This document shows, in pieces, positions 8,983 through 17,327 of a stretch of DNA of 64,000 nt. The notes under the pieces were generated by a model, which had not been told where the DNA came from, did no database searches, and saw only the letters and a list, made by a program, of their open reading frames with translations. A program made the position numbers and the translations under genes. Source of the DNA: Planococcus donghaensis (GTDB taxonomy: Bacteria; Bacillota; Bacilli; Bacillales_A; Planococcaceae); NCBI RefSeq assembly GCF_001687665.2, contig NZ_CP016543.2:2852001-2916000 (forward strand). The letters run 5' to 3'. The stretch's first letter is position 1. The number at the start of each line of letters is the position of its first letter.

Positions 8983-9858
8983 ATGACAAAAGATAAATTC
9001 GAACAAATAGATGAACAAGTTGAGCCACAAGAACAATCGACACAACCTGGTTCAGAAGAACAGATGCAACCAGAACCAATTTATGATGATAAAGATTATG
9101 TGGGCTCAGGAAAGCTAAATGGCAAAGTTGCTTTGATCACAGGTGGAGACAGCGGCATTGGCCGTGCAGTGGCAGTAGCATATGCTAAAGAAGGTGCCAA
9201 TATTGCGATTGCTTATCTTGATGAACATGAAGATGCAGATGAAACACTCAAAGCGATTGAATCCTATGGGGTGAAAGGAGTTAAATTTGCTACCGATATT
9301 AGTGATGTAGAAAATTGCAATCAGCTAGTAGTAGATGTCATTTCTGAATTTGGCCAATTAAATATTTTAGTAAATAATGCTGCCAAACAATTCCCACAAG
9401 AAGATTTTTTAGCGATTAGCCCTGATCAATTAATGGAGACATTCTCTACCAACATTTTCAGTATGTTCTATTTAACGCAAGCTGCTCTTCCTCATATGCA
9501 AAAAGGAGACAGCATCATTAACACGTCTTCCGTAACAGCTTATCAAGGTTCTCCTGGACTAATTGATTATTCATCTACGAAGGGTGCGATCACGAGCTTT
9601 ACACGTTCTCTGTCAGCCAACCTTGCGCATCAAGGGATTCGCGTGAATTCGGTCGCTCCTGGACCTATTTGGACGCCATTGATTCCTTCAACTTTTGATT
9701 CAGAGAAAGTTCAAAAACATGGTCAAAACACCTTATTAGAACGACGCGGGCAGCCTTCTGAATTGGCACCTGCTTATGTATACCTAGCTTCTAAAGATTC
9801 TACTTACGTTACCGGTCAAGCCATTCATATTAATGGTGGAGACTTTATCAGTTCTTAA
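8983..9858 (+). CDS. Short-chain dehydrogenase/reductase, general-stress type
   Basis: The 291-residue protein is a classical SDR with an N-terminal acidic, Gln/Glu-rich extension of about 45 residues. The nucleotide site is TGGDSGIGRA (about 54-63), the structural NNA motif is NILVNNAAK and the catalytic Tyr/Lys are in YSSTKGA. The extension and length match the B. subtilis general-stress proteins YdaD (Gsp39) and YhdF. The substrate is unknown. RBS AAGGAGGAG lies 7 nt before the ATG. A sigma-B-type promoter upstream supports a stress role. Confidence 0.9.
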   Translation: MTKDKFEQIDEQVEPQEQSTQPGSEEQMQPEPIYDDKDYVGSGKLNGKVALITGGDSGIGRAVAVAYAKEGANIAIAYLDEHEDADETLKAIESYGVKGVKFATDISDVENCNQLVVDVISEFGQLNILVNNAAKQFPQEDFLAISPDQLMETFSTNIFSMFYLTQAALPHMQKGDSIINTSSVTAYQGSPGLIDYSSTKGAITSFTRSLSANLAHQGIRVNSVAPGPIWTPLIPSTFDSEKVQKHGQNTLLERRGQPSELAPAYVYLASKDSTYVTGQAIHINGGDFISS

Positions 9859-9861
9859 CAC

Positions 9862-9898
9862 AAAAACAGACTCGGCAAAATGTCGAGTCTGTTTTTTT
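9862..9898. terminator. Bidirectional terminator between SDR and LOV-STAS genes
   Basis: Arms AAACAGACTCG and CGAGTCTGTTT flank a short loop, with an A-tract before and a T7 run after, so it can stop both converging genes. Confidence 0.88.
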
Positions 9899-10697
9899 AT
9901 CGCATATTTTGTTTGCTTTTTTCTTCTTGTGCGATGAAATTTAATGCTCTTTCAATTGTCGAGAATGTTACTAAGCGATCATCACGGTCTAAATCATTAG
10001 AAAATTGTTGGGCGGCCGATACAGTTATACCCGTTACATAAAGCTTGCTTCCCATTATTCGAAGCGCATCGTAAATCTGCTTAAACCAATAAAGCGGTGA
10101 ATTTTCATTCCACGATAAGCCGGTAATGTCGATGATGACATATTCAATGCGATGCAATTGAACATATTCACAAATTTTCACTTTCAACGTTTCAAAACGA
10201 TGATGATACATTGTCCCAACGAGTGCTACCGTTGCCACATTTTCTTGTACCGATAAGATTGGCAACATTAATTTTTCGATTTCATCTTCGTTGGCCATGA
10301 TTGCTTGTTGCTGAGAACGTTCGAGCGTAATATCGGTTTGCGTACCGATAAAGTACAATTTCCCTTCAATTCGTACCGGATCAATAACTAGTCGATTCCA
10401 AAACGGCGAGCCGTCTTTACGATAATTTTGAATCGTTACGATGACTTTTTCTTCAGCAGCAATAGCGGTCCGCATCTTTTCAACATCTTCTTTCGCTGTA
10501 CCTGCCCCTTGTAAAAATCGGCAATTGCGCCCTATTATTTCTTCTTGAGAGTAACCCGTCATATCAACAAAAGTTTGATTTGTATAAATAATAGGGTTAT
10601 CCGGTTGCGACGGATCCGTCACGATCGTGCCCACTTTGCTACCATCCAACATTGCTTCAAGCAAAGTAACTTGTACTTCATGGTTTAACTCTTTCAA
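9897..10697 (-). CDS. YtvA-like blue-light sensor: LOV (PAS) plus STAS domains
   Basis: From the TTG at 10697 the protein has 266 residues, close to the 261 of B. subtilis YtvA. I chose this start because GAGGTGG lies 5 nt upstream and it matches YtvA in length; a frame open to 10826 would run over the divergent promoter. The LOV domain (about 10-120) holds GRNCRFLQG with the flavin-adduct Cys intact and the FMN-contact motif IQNYRKDGSPFWNRL. A STAS domain follows (about 145-260, IEYVIIDITGL). YtvA feeds blue-light input into the stressosome and sigma-B. Two sigma-B-type promoters flank this gene, which fits. Confidence 0.9.
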   Translation of the reverse strand: MKELNHEVQVTLLEAMLDGSKVGTIVTDPSQPDNPIIYTNQTFVDMTGYSQEEIIGRNCRFLQGAGTAKEDVEKMRTAIAAEEKVIVTIQNYRKDGSPFWNRLVIDPVRIEGKLYFIGTQTDITLERSQQQAIMANEDEIEKLMLPILSVQENVATVALVGTMYHHRFETLKVKICEYVQLHRIEYVIIDITGLSWNENSPLYWFKQIYDALRIMGSKLYVTGITVSAAQQFSNDLDRDDRLVTFSTIERALNFIAQEEKSKQNMR

Positions 10698-10777
10698 GCA
10701 ATCCACCTCGTCTTTCGTTTCATAAAATAATCCTAGCATAACCACGAAGCGAAATCCAAAGACTCCTCTGCTTTCGC

Positions 10778-10802
10778 GTTTCAGCTTCTCTTCATAGGGT
10801 AA
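10778..10802 (+). promoter_or_regulatory. Sigma-B-type promoter for the DJ-1/PfpI gene
   Basis: GTTTCA (10778-10783), a 13-nt spacer and GGGTAA (10797-10802) match the sigma-B consensus, 40 bp upstream of the ATG at 10843. It sits in the gap between the divergent LOV-STAS gene and the amidotransferase-like gene. Confidence 0.75.
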
Positions 10803-10842
10803 ATAGAAGAACAAGGAATCTTTCATACAGGAGGAAGATATA

Positions 10843-11547
10843 ATGGCAAAAGTATTAGCAGTGTTATCGAGTGGTTATACAAATGAAGAACATAATTACG
10901 TAACCGGTTGGTGGGCAGAAGAACTATTTGCTCCTGCATTAGAACTTGAAAAAGAAGGGCATACAGTTGAACTGGCTTCTGTTGACGGAGGTAAACCTAT
11001 CGTCGACCCGATAAGCATTAGTGCAGAATATGACCCGAATGGCGTATACAAAAAACAATATGAATCCGGGATTGCGGACAAAACCATGCCAATCGTTAAT
11101 GTTAAAGCTAGCGATTACGATGCGATTATGATTGTTGGTGGACATGGTGCAATGTTCGATTTAGCGCACAATGAAGATTTGCACGCCGTGATTAATGTAG
11201 TTTACGAAACAGGTGGAATTGTATCCGCTGTTTGTCACGGACCCGCACCCTTAATTTATACAAAAACAAAAGAAGGACGCCGTTTGCTTGAAGGTCTAAA
11301 AGTAACGGGTTACCCAAATGATAAAGAACCAAAAGAAATTGTCGACTTATTGCCTTTCAGCTTAGAAGACGAATTGAACACCATTGCCAACTATCATGAA
11401 GAAAAAGACCATGACGCCTATGTTGTTTGGGGCAGTAAGCAAATTCTTACAGGACGTGACCCCCAATCTTCTGAGCTGTTCGGTAGAGAATTGGCACAAA
11501 AATTAACGAAACGAACACTTCAAGCGGAAGAAAAGTTCACAAATTAA
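10843..11547 (+). CDS. DJ-1/PfpI superfamily protein (Hsp31-like, type 1 glutamine amidotransferase fold)
   Basis: The 234-residue protein has the DJ-1/PfpI fold with the nucleophile elbow VSAVCHGPAPL (Cys near residue 130), an upstream MIVGGHGAMFD glycine-rich loop and an N-terminal YVTGWWAEEL typical of the Hsp31-like branch. Members act as glyoxalase III-type enzymes or stress chaperones; which applies cannot be read here. RBS AGGAGGAAGATATA precedes the ATG. The sigma-B-type promoter upstream places it in the general stress response. Confidence 0.9.
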   Translation: MAKVLAVLSSGYTNEEHNYVTGWWAEELFAPALELEKEGHTVELASVDGGKPIVDPISISAEYDPNGVYKKQYESGIADKTMPIVNVKASDYDAIMIVGGHGAMFDLAHNEDLHAVINVVYETGGIVSAVCHGPAPLIYTKTKEGRRLLEGLKVTGYPNDKEPKEIVDLLPFSLEDELNTIANYHEEKDHDAYVVWGSKQILTGRDPQSSELFGRELAQKLTKRTLQAEEKFTN

Positions 11548-11594
11548 GCTACTTTAGCTAGAAGAAATAATAATGATTTTAAGGAGGCATTTAT

Positions 11595-11810
11595 ATGAAT
11601 AAAAATAAAAATGAAGATCATGAAGAAGAATATATGGAGGCGACGGAAGAAGAGGCAAAACACCGTTCCCCAGAAGAAAAACAAGGCATTCAAGAACCAC
11701 GAGTAACAGGCTATAAACCGTTACAACTCGGCATGATTGTCTTTGTTATTTTAGTTCTTGTTATCGTTGGTTTTGGATTCGGCACTGATTGGTTCGGTAT
11801 TTTCGACTAA
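11595..11810 (+). CDS. Small acidic single-pass membrane protein, unknown
   Basis: The 71-residue product has a highly charged, Glu-rich cytoplasmic half (about 1-42) and one transmembrane helix (about 47-66, QLGMIVFVILVLVIVGFGFG), ending DWFGIFD. RBS AAGGAGGCATTTAT is strong, and codon use matches neighbouring genes. It lies 47 bp after the DJ-1 gene with no terminator in between, so it may be the second gene of that stress transcript. I do not recognise a family. Confidence 0.75.
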   Translation: MNKNKNEDHEEEYMEATEEEAKHRSPEEKQGIQEPRVTGYKPLQLGMIVFVILVLVIVGFGFGTDWFGIFD

Positions 11811-11836
11811 TTATCTTATGTGATTTTGTCATAATA

Positions 11837-11869
11837 CAAAAGGCTTTCCGATTGTCGGAAAGCCTTTTG
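11837..11869. terminator. Bidirectional terminator
   Basis: Arms CAAAAGGCTTTCCGA and TCGGAAAGCCTTTTG with a TTG loop lie between the converging small membrane protein and htrA genes. Confidence 0.87.
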
Positions 11870-11872
11870 TGA

Positions 11873-13066
11873 TTAGTTATTCTCGGTTAAAGTTAGTTCG
11901 AAATTTTGTAACTCACCATTTCTATAAGCTTTCACCTTTAATGCATCGCCTACTTTTGTTTCATTGTACAAATACTGTCGAAGTTCTAACACGGAATTTA
12001 CAGCCTTCCCGTCTAATTCGACGATGACATCATAAGGTTTCATGCCCGCAGAAGCTGCTCCTGAGTTTTCTACAACTGATTGAACGACAATCCCGCCTTC
12101 AATTTCTGAAGGTAAGTCTAACTGGCTCGTGCGGTATTGTGCCGGCACTTCAGCTAAATCCAAAATAGCTACGCCCATAGATGGTCGGTGTACAGCCCCT
12201 TCTGTTTCTAAATCCGAAATGACTGGAATCGCTGTATTGATCGGAATCGCTAGCCCAATTCCTTCTACAGCATCTTGCGAGATTTTCATCGAGTTAATGC
12301 CGATTAATTGTCCTTTTGCGTTGATTAACGCGCCCCCACTATTTCCGGGGCTAATGGCTGCATCAGTTTGAAGAACTTCTGACTGCCAATCTTCTGTCCC
12401 ATCCTGGTTAATATCCAGCGGTACTAAGCGTTCGGTTCCTGAAATGACGCCTGTGGTAACAGATCCTGAAAATTGTAGACCCAGTGGATTCCCAATGGCA
12501 ATTACCGGTTCTCCTGCTTGTAACACAGATGAGTCTCCAAATTCTGCAACAGTTTCGATACTTTCACCTGGCACTTTTAAGACAGCTAAATCGGTCCAAA
12601 TGTCGGTTCCAAGCACTTCTGCATCAAGTTCTGTGCCATCGGCCAAAGTGACCATCACATCTTGCGCACCTTCTACTACGTGATTATTTGTGACGATATA
12701 CGCCATATCGCCGTCTTTTTTGTAAATAACCCCAGATCCTGCCCCTGCTTCTTGTGACTCTTTTTGGTCACCTGTTTGCGAAGCGAAAGGATTTTGCTGA
12801 GCAATTTGTAAATTAGAAACACCCACAACGGCACTAGAAGTTTCCTCTACAATTTTTGTCACATCTGAAGTCACCACAGTAGATGTTGTTTGCAATCCGC
12901 TAACAGCCTGATTTGTTGAGGTTGTTGTCGCATTTCCAACTTCTCCATCCGTCACACTTGGCAAAATCACACCTACTAATAATGCTCCGGCAACCAGTCC
13001 TGTAAAACTTGAAGCAAAATAGCCTTTTTTGTTTGTTTTTGTTTCGGTTGAATTATAATACCCCAT
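11873..13066 (-). CDS. htrA: HtrA/DegP-like membrane-anchored serine protease (S1C)
   Basis: The 397-residue protein has a short cytoplasmic N-terminus, one membrane anchor (about 17-37), a trypsin-like domain and a C-terminal PDZ domain (about 300-390). The triad is visible: His in VTNNHVVEGAQ, Asp in TDLAVLKV and Ser in SPGNSGGALI. HtrA proteases degrade misfolded exported proteins at the outer face of the membrane. It follows the PrsA-like foldase gene by 13 bp, so folding and degradation factors are co-transcribed. Whether it corresponds to HtrA, HtrB or YyxA of Bacillus cannot be decided. Confidence 0.92.
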   Translation of the reverse strand: MGYYNSTETKTNKKGYFASSFTGLVAGALLVGVILPSVTDGEVGNATTTSTNQAVSGLQTTSTVVTSDVTKIVEETSSAVVGVSNLQIAQQNPFASQTGDQKESQEAGAGSGVIYKKDGDMAYIVTNNHVVEGAQDVMVTLADGTELDAEVLGTDIWTDLAVLKVPGESIETVAEFGDSSVLQAGEPVIAIGNPLGLQFSGSVTTGVISGTERLVPLDINQDGTEDWQSEVLQTDAAISPGNSGGALINAKGQLIGINSMKISQDAVEGIGLAIPINTAIPVISDLETEGAVHRPSMGVAILDLAEVPAQYRTSQLDLPSEIEGGIVVQSVVENSGAASAGMKPYDVIVELDGKAVNSVLELRQYLYNETKVGDALKVKAYRNGELQNFELTLTENN

Positions 13067-13079
13067 CTTTGTGTCCTCC

Positions 13080-13949
13080 TTATTCTGCTAATTCGTTAAC
13101 AATGTTATAAGACTCTGTTTTTTCCGCTAACCATGCTGCGTATTGTGTATTTAACGCTTCATCAAACAACGTTTCTTTTATTTGTTCTTTGCTATCTTCT
13201 AAATCGGCTTCTGTTGCTTCTGTTTTACCAGTAACTTGAATGATATGAAAACCATAATCTGTTTCGACAGGATCACTTATTTCATCTACTTTTAAACTGA
13301 ACGCGGCTTCTTCAAATTCGGGCGTCATTTCACCTGCACCAAACTCTCCTAACGCTCCACCGTTCTCAGCATTGCTTGTGTCTATTGAATATTCAGCTGC
13401 TAGTTCGGCAAAGTCATCACCATCATCTAGTTTTGCTTTTACTTCATCTGCCTCTTCTTGCGTTTCTACCAAGATGTGATTTGCTTCTACTTTTGAAGCT
13501 TGTGCAAAAGTTTCTTTGTTTTCTTCGAAATAAGTACTAATTTGCTCATCTGTTATTTCAATATCGGGTCCGATGATTTTTTCAACTTTCAAGTAGATTT
13601 TCATTTCTTCTTCTAAATCTGCAATCGACATACCACTTGAAGCAAGTGCTTGTTCAAGTCCTTCTGCACCACCATATTGCTCTTCGTAAACAGCCATTTC
13701 TGCATCAATTTCTTCTTGTGTCACTTCAACTTCAGCTTTTTCTGCTTCTTGATTGACCACTTCGTTAGAAATCATTGCATCAAGTGTCGTTGCTCCTGAA
13801 GTAGCTACTAATTTTTCATATAACGCTTCTTTTGTTATTTCTTTGTCTCCTACTTTTGCGACCGTTTCATCCCCATTAAAAGCAGCTAATATAAAAATAG
13901 CGGTTGCCGCTAACACACCAATCGAAATATAAATCATTTTTTTCATCAT
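13080..13949 (-). CDS. PrsA-like parvulin peptidyl-prolyl isomerase without a lipobox
   Basis: The 289-residue protein has an N-terminal hydrophobic segment (about 5-23), a SurA-like N-domain and a parvulin domain (about 150-250) with ANHILVETQEEA, GGALGEFGAGEMTPEFEEA and DYGFHIIQV. These are typical of the extracytoplasmic foldase PrsA. Unlike usual PrsA lipoproteins there is no Cys after the hydrophobic stretch (ILAAFNGDE instead of a lipobox), so it is either membrane-anchored by the uncleaved helix or released. Two ATGs are adjacent; AAAGGGGA lies upstream. It leads the operon with htrA. Confidence 0.87.
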   Translation of the reverse strand: MMKKMIYISIGVLAATAIFILAAFNGDETVAKVGDKEITKEALYEKLVATSGATTLDAMISNEVVNQEAEKAEVEVTQEEIDAEMAVYEEQYGGAEGLEQALASSGMSIADLEEEMKIYLKVEKIIGPDIEITDEQISTYFEENKETFAQASKVEANHILVETQEEADEVKAKLDDGDDFAELAAEYSIDTSNAENGGALGEFGAGEMTPEFEEAAFSLKVDEISDPVETDYGFHIIQVTGKTEATEADLEDSKEQIKETLFDEALNTQYAAWLAEKTESYNIVNELAE

Positions 13950-14039
13950 TATGTCCCCTTTTCCTATTCGTTATATCTAGCTTAACAAGCAAGTATGAAT
14001 AAACTATGACCAGAGTTTTAACAAACATATAAAGTTTTC

Positions 14040-14088
14040 TACACAAAAAAATGAACTAAAGGTTATGACCTTAGCTCATTTTTGTGTG
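14040..14088 (-). terminator. Terminator overlapping the end of the histidine kinase gene
   Basis: Arms ACACAAAAA...CTAAAGGT and ACCTTAG...TTTTTGTGT form a long stem that includes the last codons and stop of the kinase gene. It separates the kinase from the divergently controlled prsA-htrA unit. Confidence 0.65.
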
Positions 14089-15478
14089 GTAACAGAATTA
14101 TGAATTTTGTTCCTTGCCCTTTTTCACTTTCCACTTGGATTTCTCCTTCGTGAAGTGACACCAGTTGCTTAACGATTGATAAACCAAGCCCAAATTGACC
14201 ACTTCCGCGTGATAAGTCCGCTTTGTAAAAACGACGCCACACAAGGTCAATTTCTTCTACATCAATGCCTTCTCCATTATCTTCTACCGTTACCTTCATT
14301 TGTTTCGCTTCCCTATGAGTTGAGATCGTAATGACGCCTTTTTCAGTAAATTGAATTGCATTCTTGACAATATTCATTAGGATTTGAATTAATCGATCCA
14401 TGTCTCCATAAATAACATCTCCAGGATTTGTTTGAATAACAATTTGGTTGCCCTTTTCTTTTGCTTGTAAGTAAAGCTGCTCTTTAATTATTTCCAAAAG
14501 TTCGTCTGCTTCAATTTCTTCTTTCGTTAAAGTTACTTGATTAGATCTAATTTTTTCATAATCCAAGTTTTCATTTACTAAACGTATGAGCCGTTTTGTT
14601 TCTTCACTTGCTAAACGAATGCCTTTTTCTCGCTGATTTTCTTCAATCATATTGTTACGCAAACCTTCCATAATCCCTGCTATTGTTGTTAAAGGGGTGC
14701 GCATTTCATGGGAAACATCTGCCATGAATTGTCGTCTGCGGTTTTCAAGTCGATCGATTTCTTCGTTAGATTGTTGAAGTTTAGCAGCCATTTTATTAAA
14801 GTCATGTGCCAAATCACCAAACTCATCGAAATTTGACTCTGGTAAATTCACATCGTAATGTCCTTCACTTATCATAGATGTCGCTTTTCGCATGCGTTTG
14901 ATTCGGCTAACATGCATTTTAGATAACCCTAAGCTAAGCAACAATGCGATCGCTAGCGCAATTAACACGGCAGTGACTAAAGTTTTATTCAACTCGGCAA
15001 TCATTTCACTTACACCGCTAACAGGAGCAGCAAGAAGAACCCCTCCAGCTAATTGTTCATTTTCGAAATACGGCATCGCTACAAATGTTACCGACAATTC
15101 AAATCGTTCAACATCCCGGTTAACGGTCAATGTTTCCCCTCGTTCAATAACGTTCCATTCTTCTGGCGTCAACTCTACAGGGGGAAAAGAACCTGAGACC
15201 GGGTACATAATCCGACTTTGCTGATCAAAAACGATAAAACTAATGTTTTGCGCTTTTAAAATAGAGACATAGGATTGCAGATTTGTTCCTGGACGTGCTC
15301 GCTCAAGTTCTTGGATGATTTGTCCACCGTATTTCTCCAGTTCTTCTGCCTTTTCAGCATATGCAAAATCATCTACAAAGCGAACAAATAAGATACTCAA
15401 AACCAAAAAAGCAATGAGTAATATACTCATATGGCTAGCGATTAGCTGATAAAAATACTTAATTCGCGTGTTCTTCAA
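14063..15478 (-). CDS. Sensor histidine kinase (HAMP, HisKA, HATPase_c)
   Basis: From the TTG at 15478 the protein has about 471 residues: a first transmembrane helix (about 10-35), an extracytoplasmic domain, a second helix (about 163-185), HAMP, HisKA with FMADVSHEMRTPLTTI (phospho-His) and an ATPase domain with NIVKNAIQF, VEDNGEGI and GLGLSIVKQL. The frame is open to an ATG at 15526, but that would overlap the regulator gene by 68 bp and lacks an RBS; the start remains uncertain. It is coupled to the OmpR-type regulator upstream. The signal is unknown; the neighbouring htrA and prsA-like genes make envelope stress a reasonable guess. Confidence 0.88.
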   Translation of the reverse strand: MKNTRIKYFYQLIASHMSILLIAFLVLSILFVRFVDDFAYAEKAEELEKYGGQIIQELERARPGTNLQSYVSILKAQNISFIVFDQQSRIMYPVSGSFPPVELTPEEWNVIERGETLTVNRDVERFELSVTFVAMPYFENEQLAGGVLLAAPVSGVSEMIAELNKTLVTAVLIALAIALLLSLGLSKMHVSRIKRMRKATSMISEGHYDVNLPESNFDEFGDLAHDFNKMAAKLQQSNEEIDRLENRRRQFMADVSHEMRTPLTTIAGIMEGLRNNMIEENQREKGIRLASEETKRLIRLVNENLDYEKIRSNQVTLTKEEIEADELLEIIKEQLYLQAKEKGNQIVIQTNPGDVIYGDMDRLIQILMNIVKNAIQFTEKGVITISTHREAKQMKVTVEDNGEGIDVEEIDLVWRRFYKADLSRGSGQFGLGLSIVKQLVSLHEGEIQVESEKGQGTKFIILLPHKNELRS

Positions 15479-16139
15479 ATTTATAGCCAACTCCCCATAC
15501 TGTATGGAAAAGCTTGTCTCCGCCATCTATCTTTTTGCGGAGACGCTTAATATGAACATCTACTGTTCGTTCATCGCCATAAAACTGATAGCCCCATACT
15601 TGTTCCAAAAGTTGTTCCCGACTAAATACTTGTTTTGGATGCTGCAGAAAAAATACCAATAAGTCGAATTCTTTTGGTGTTAAACTATCAACGGCTTGAC
15701 CATCTTTTAAAATATCGCGTGTTTCTTTATTGACAATAAAATGGATGGTTTGAATTAAATCCGACACAGGTTCTGGCTTTTGAACTCTTCTCGTCACGGC
15801 TTTTATACGTGCCATTAATGTTAACGGGCTAAAGGGCTTTGTGACATAGTCATCCGCACCCATTTCAAAGCCAATAACTTGATCAGATTCACTGTCTTTT
15901 GCAGTTAACATAATAATAGGAACAGCGCTTCCTTCTTCTCGAATTTTGCGACATAATGCAATCCCATCCATCCCTGGAAGCATCCAGTCCAAAATCAACA
16001 AATCATGTTTACCTTCTTTATATTTTTGGTAGCCTTCTAGTCCATCTGCTGCAAACTCCCCGTTAATGCCTTCTTTTGAAAAAAACAACTCCAACATGGA
16101 ACTGACGCTCGGATTGTCTTCTACGACCAATATTCTCAT
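15459..16139 (-). CDS. OmpR/PhoB-family response regulator
   Basis: The 226-residue protein has a receiver domain with the acidic pair VEDN, the phospho-Asp in LLILDWMLPGMDG, the Thr in MLTAKDS and the Lys in VTKPF, followed by a winged-helix DNA-binding domain (about 128-226, ending TVWGVGYKFEEH). It is the first gene of the two-gene operon with the kinase. It is not close to CssR of B. subtilis by eye, so I give no symbol. The target genes are unknown. Confidence 0.92.
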   Translation of the reverse strand: MRILVVEDNPSVSSMLELFFSKEGINGEFAADGLEGYQKYKEGKHDLLILDWMLPGMDGIALCRKIREEGSAVPIIMLTAKDSESDQVIGFEMGADDYVTKPFSPLTLMARIKAVTRRVQKPEPVSDLIQTIHFIVNKETRDILKDGQAVDSLTPKEFDLLVFFLQHPKQVFSREQLLEQVWGYQFYGDERTVDVHIKRLRKKIDGGDKLFHTVWGVGYKFEEHAN

Positions 16140-16200
16140 CCCGCACCTCCGTCTATCTTTCTCTTAAAGTTAAATGACAAATCCAAAAGACGCAAGAAGA

Positions 16201-16244
16201 TTGAAAGCCGCTCTTCTGTAAAAGAAGAACGGCTCAATATTTTT
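16201..16244. terminator. Terminator between GTPase and response regulator genes
   Basis: Arms TTGAAAGCCGCTCTTCT and AGAAGAACGGCTCAA (one bulge and one wobble) are followed on the plus strand by TATTTTT; on the minus strand the stem lies directly after the GTPase stop. Confidence 0.72.
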
Positions 16245-17257
16245 CAGGCTTTTTGTTCGCGATTTTTGAATTTCTCGAACAACGACCCAATCATGTCATA
16301 ATCAATGTCGATATTGTTTTCGTATGCATATTTCACGCCATAACCAAGCGCTAATGTCATAGATGAGGCGACGGTACCACCAATAACCGATCCTGCTCCC
16401 GGGATAAATTTTAGCGCTTGGCGGTAAATGGTGTGCCCAATTGTTTGCGTCGCAGTTACAACAATCATGTCTTTTGCTGCTTTTTTCGTTAACGGTTTAT
16501 CGTAAAGGTTGGATAATTTAATGATTAAACCTGCTTGTAACGTAGTAAGCGGCAATACATCAGAACCTGGAATGGGTGACGCGCCGATTACCCCAGCTGA
16601 AACACCTGCACCAATAATCCAACGATTAGCCGCTGAGGATTTTTCTTTTATGCTTTTGGCGAAGAGCAGGTCTTTACCCTTCTTTTCGAGCAAAAAAAGA
16701 ATTTCCTTCTTTAAAGTGTCGAGATTTTCTTCTGTTTTTGAAGAAATCGGAATAACTTTGTATTTATTGACAGTATGGTTTTTTATAAACTTTACAATAG
16801 ACGGTATATCTTCCGCAGCATCGATTTTGTTTAAGACGATTAAAATATCTTTGTTATGTTTTTCAATTTCATTGAACTTTTCTTTTTCACTCTCAGAAAA
16901 CACTGTCCCTGCAGCGTTGAGAAAAAACAAGACAACATCCGATTTTTGAACAAATTCCAAAGTTTTTTTAGGATTTTCATCGTTCGGGTCATTTAAACCA
17001 GGTGTATCCATAAATTTGATGTTTTCTAATCCTCTAATATTATAAGGGTCTACGCTGACCGTTTCTCCTGGCATTGGATTTGTGCTAGCAATGTCTTCTC
17101 CAATGATTTTATTGACGGTCGTAGATTTCCCAGCATTTACTTCACCGATTAAAGAAATCAACAGTTCCTGCTCAAGAGAATCGTTTACTTTTTTCATTTC
17201 TCTTTCAAACATCTTATCCATCGCTTGCATAACTTCTTTTTCGAATTCCTTTACCAT
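16244..17257 (-). CDS. Era/dynamin-like GTPase with C-terminal DUF697-like membrane region
   Basis: From the ATG at 17257 the protein has 337 residues; GGGGAG about 10 nt upstream favours this start over an ATG at 17281 that lacks an RBS. GTPase motifs are GEVNAGKST (G1), DTPGLND (G3) and LNKIDAAE (G4). The C-terminal third (about 205-310) is hydrophobic and Gly-rich (GAGVSAGVIGASPIPGSDVLP, FIPGAGSVIGGTVASS), as in the YcjF/DUF697 group. Such proteins are linked to membrane or stress functions but have no defined role. It stands alone between terminators. Confidence 0.85.
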   Translation of the reverse strand: MVKEFEKEVMQAMDKMFEREMKKVNDSLEQELLISLIGEVNAGKSTTVNKIIGEDIASTNPMPGETVSVDPYNIRGLENIKFMDTPGLNDPNDENPKKTLEFVQKSDVVLFFLNAAGTVFSESEKEKFNEIEKHNKDILIVLNKIDAAEDIPSIVKFIKNHTVNKYKVIPISSKTEENLDTLKKEILFLLEKKGKDLLFAKSIKEKSSAANRWIIGAGVSAGVIGASPIPGSDVLPLTTLQAGLIIKLSNLYDKPLTKKAAKDMIVVTATQTIGHTIYRQALKFIPGAGSVIGGTVASSMTLALGYGVKYAYENNIDIDYDMIGSLFEKFKNREQKA

Positions 17258-17327
17258 GACTCCAGTTCTCCCCTCGTGCATACTTACTCATTCTTCACTT
17301 TAACAGCTTTTCTTGAATTCCGGGTAT

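Noticed and set aside
10698..10826. 43-residue N-terminal extension of the LOV-STAS protein
   Set aside because: It covers the divergent sigma-B-type promoter, has no RBS, and exceeds the YtvA length; the TTG at 10697 fits better.
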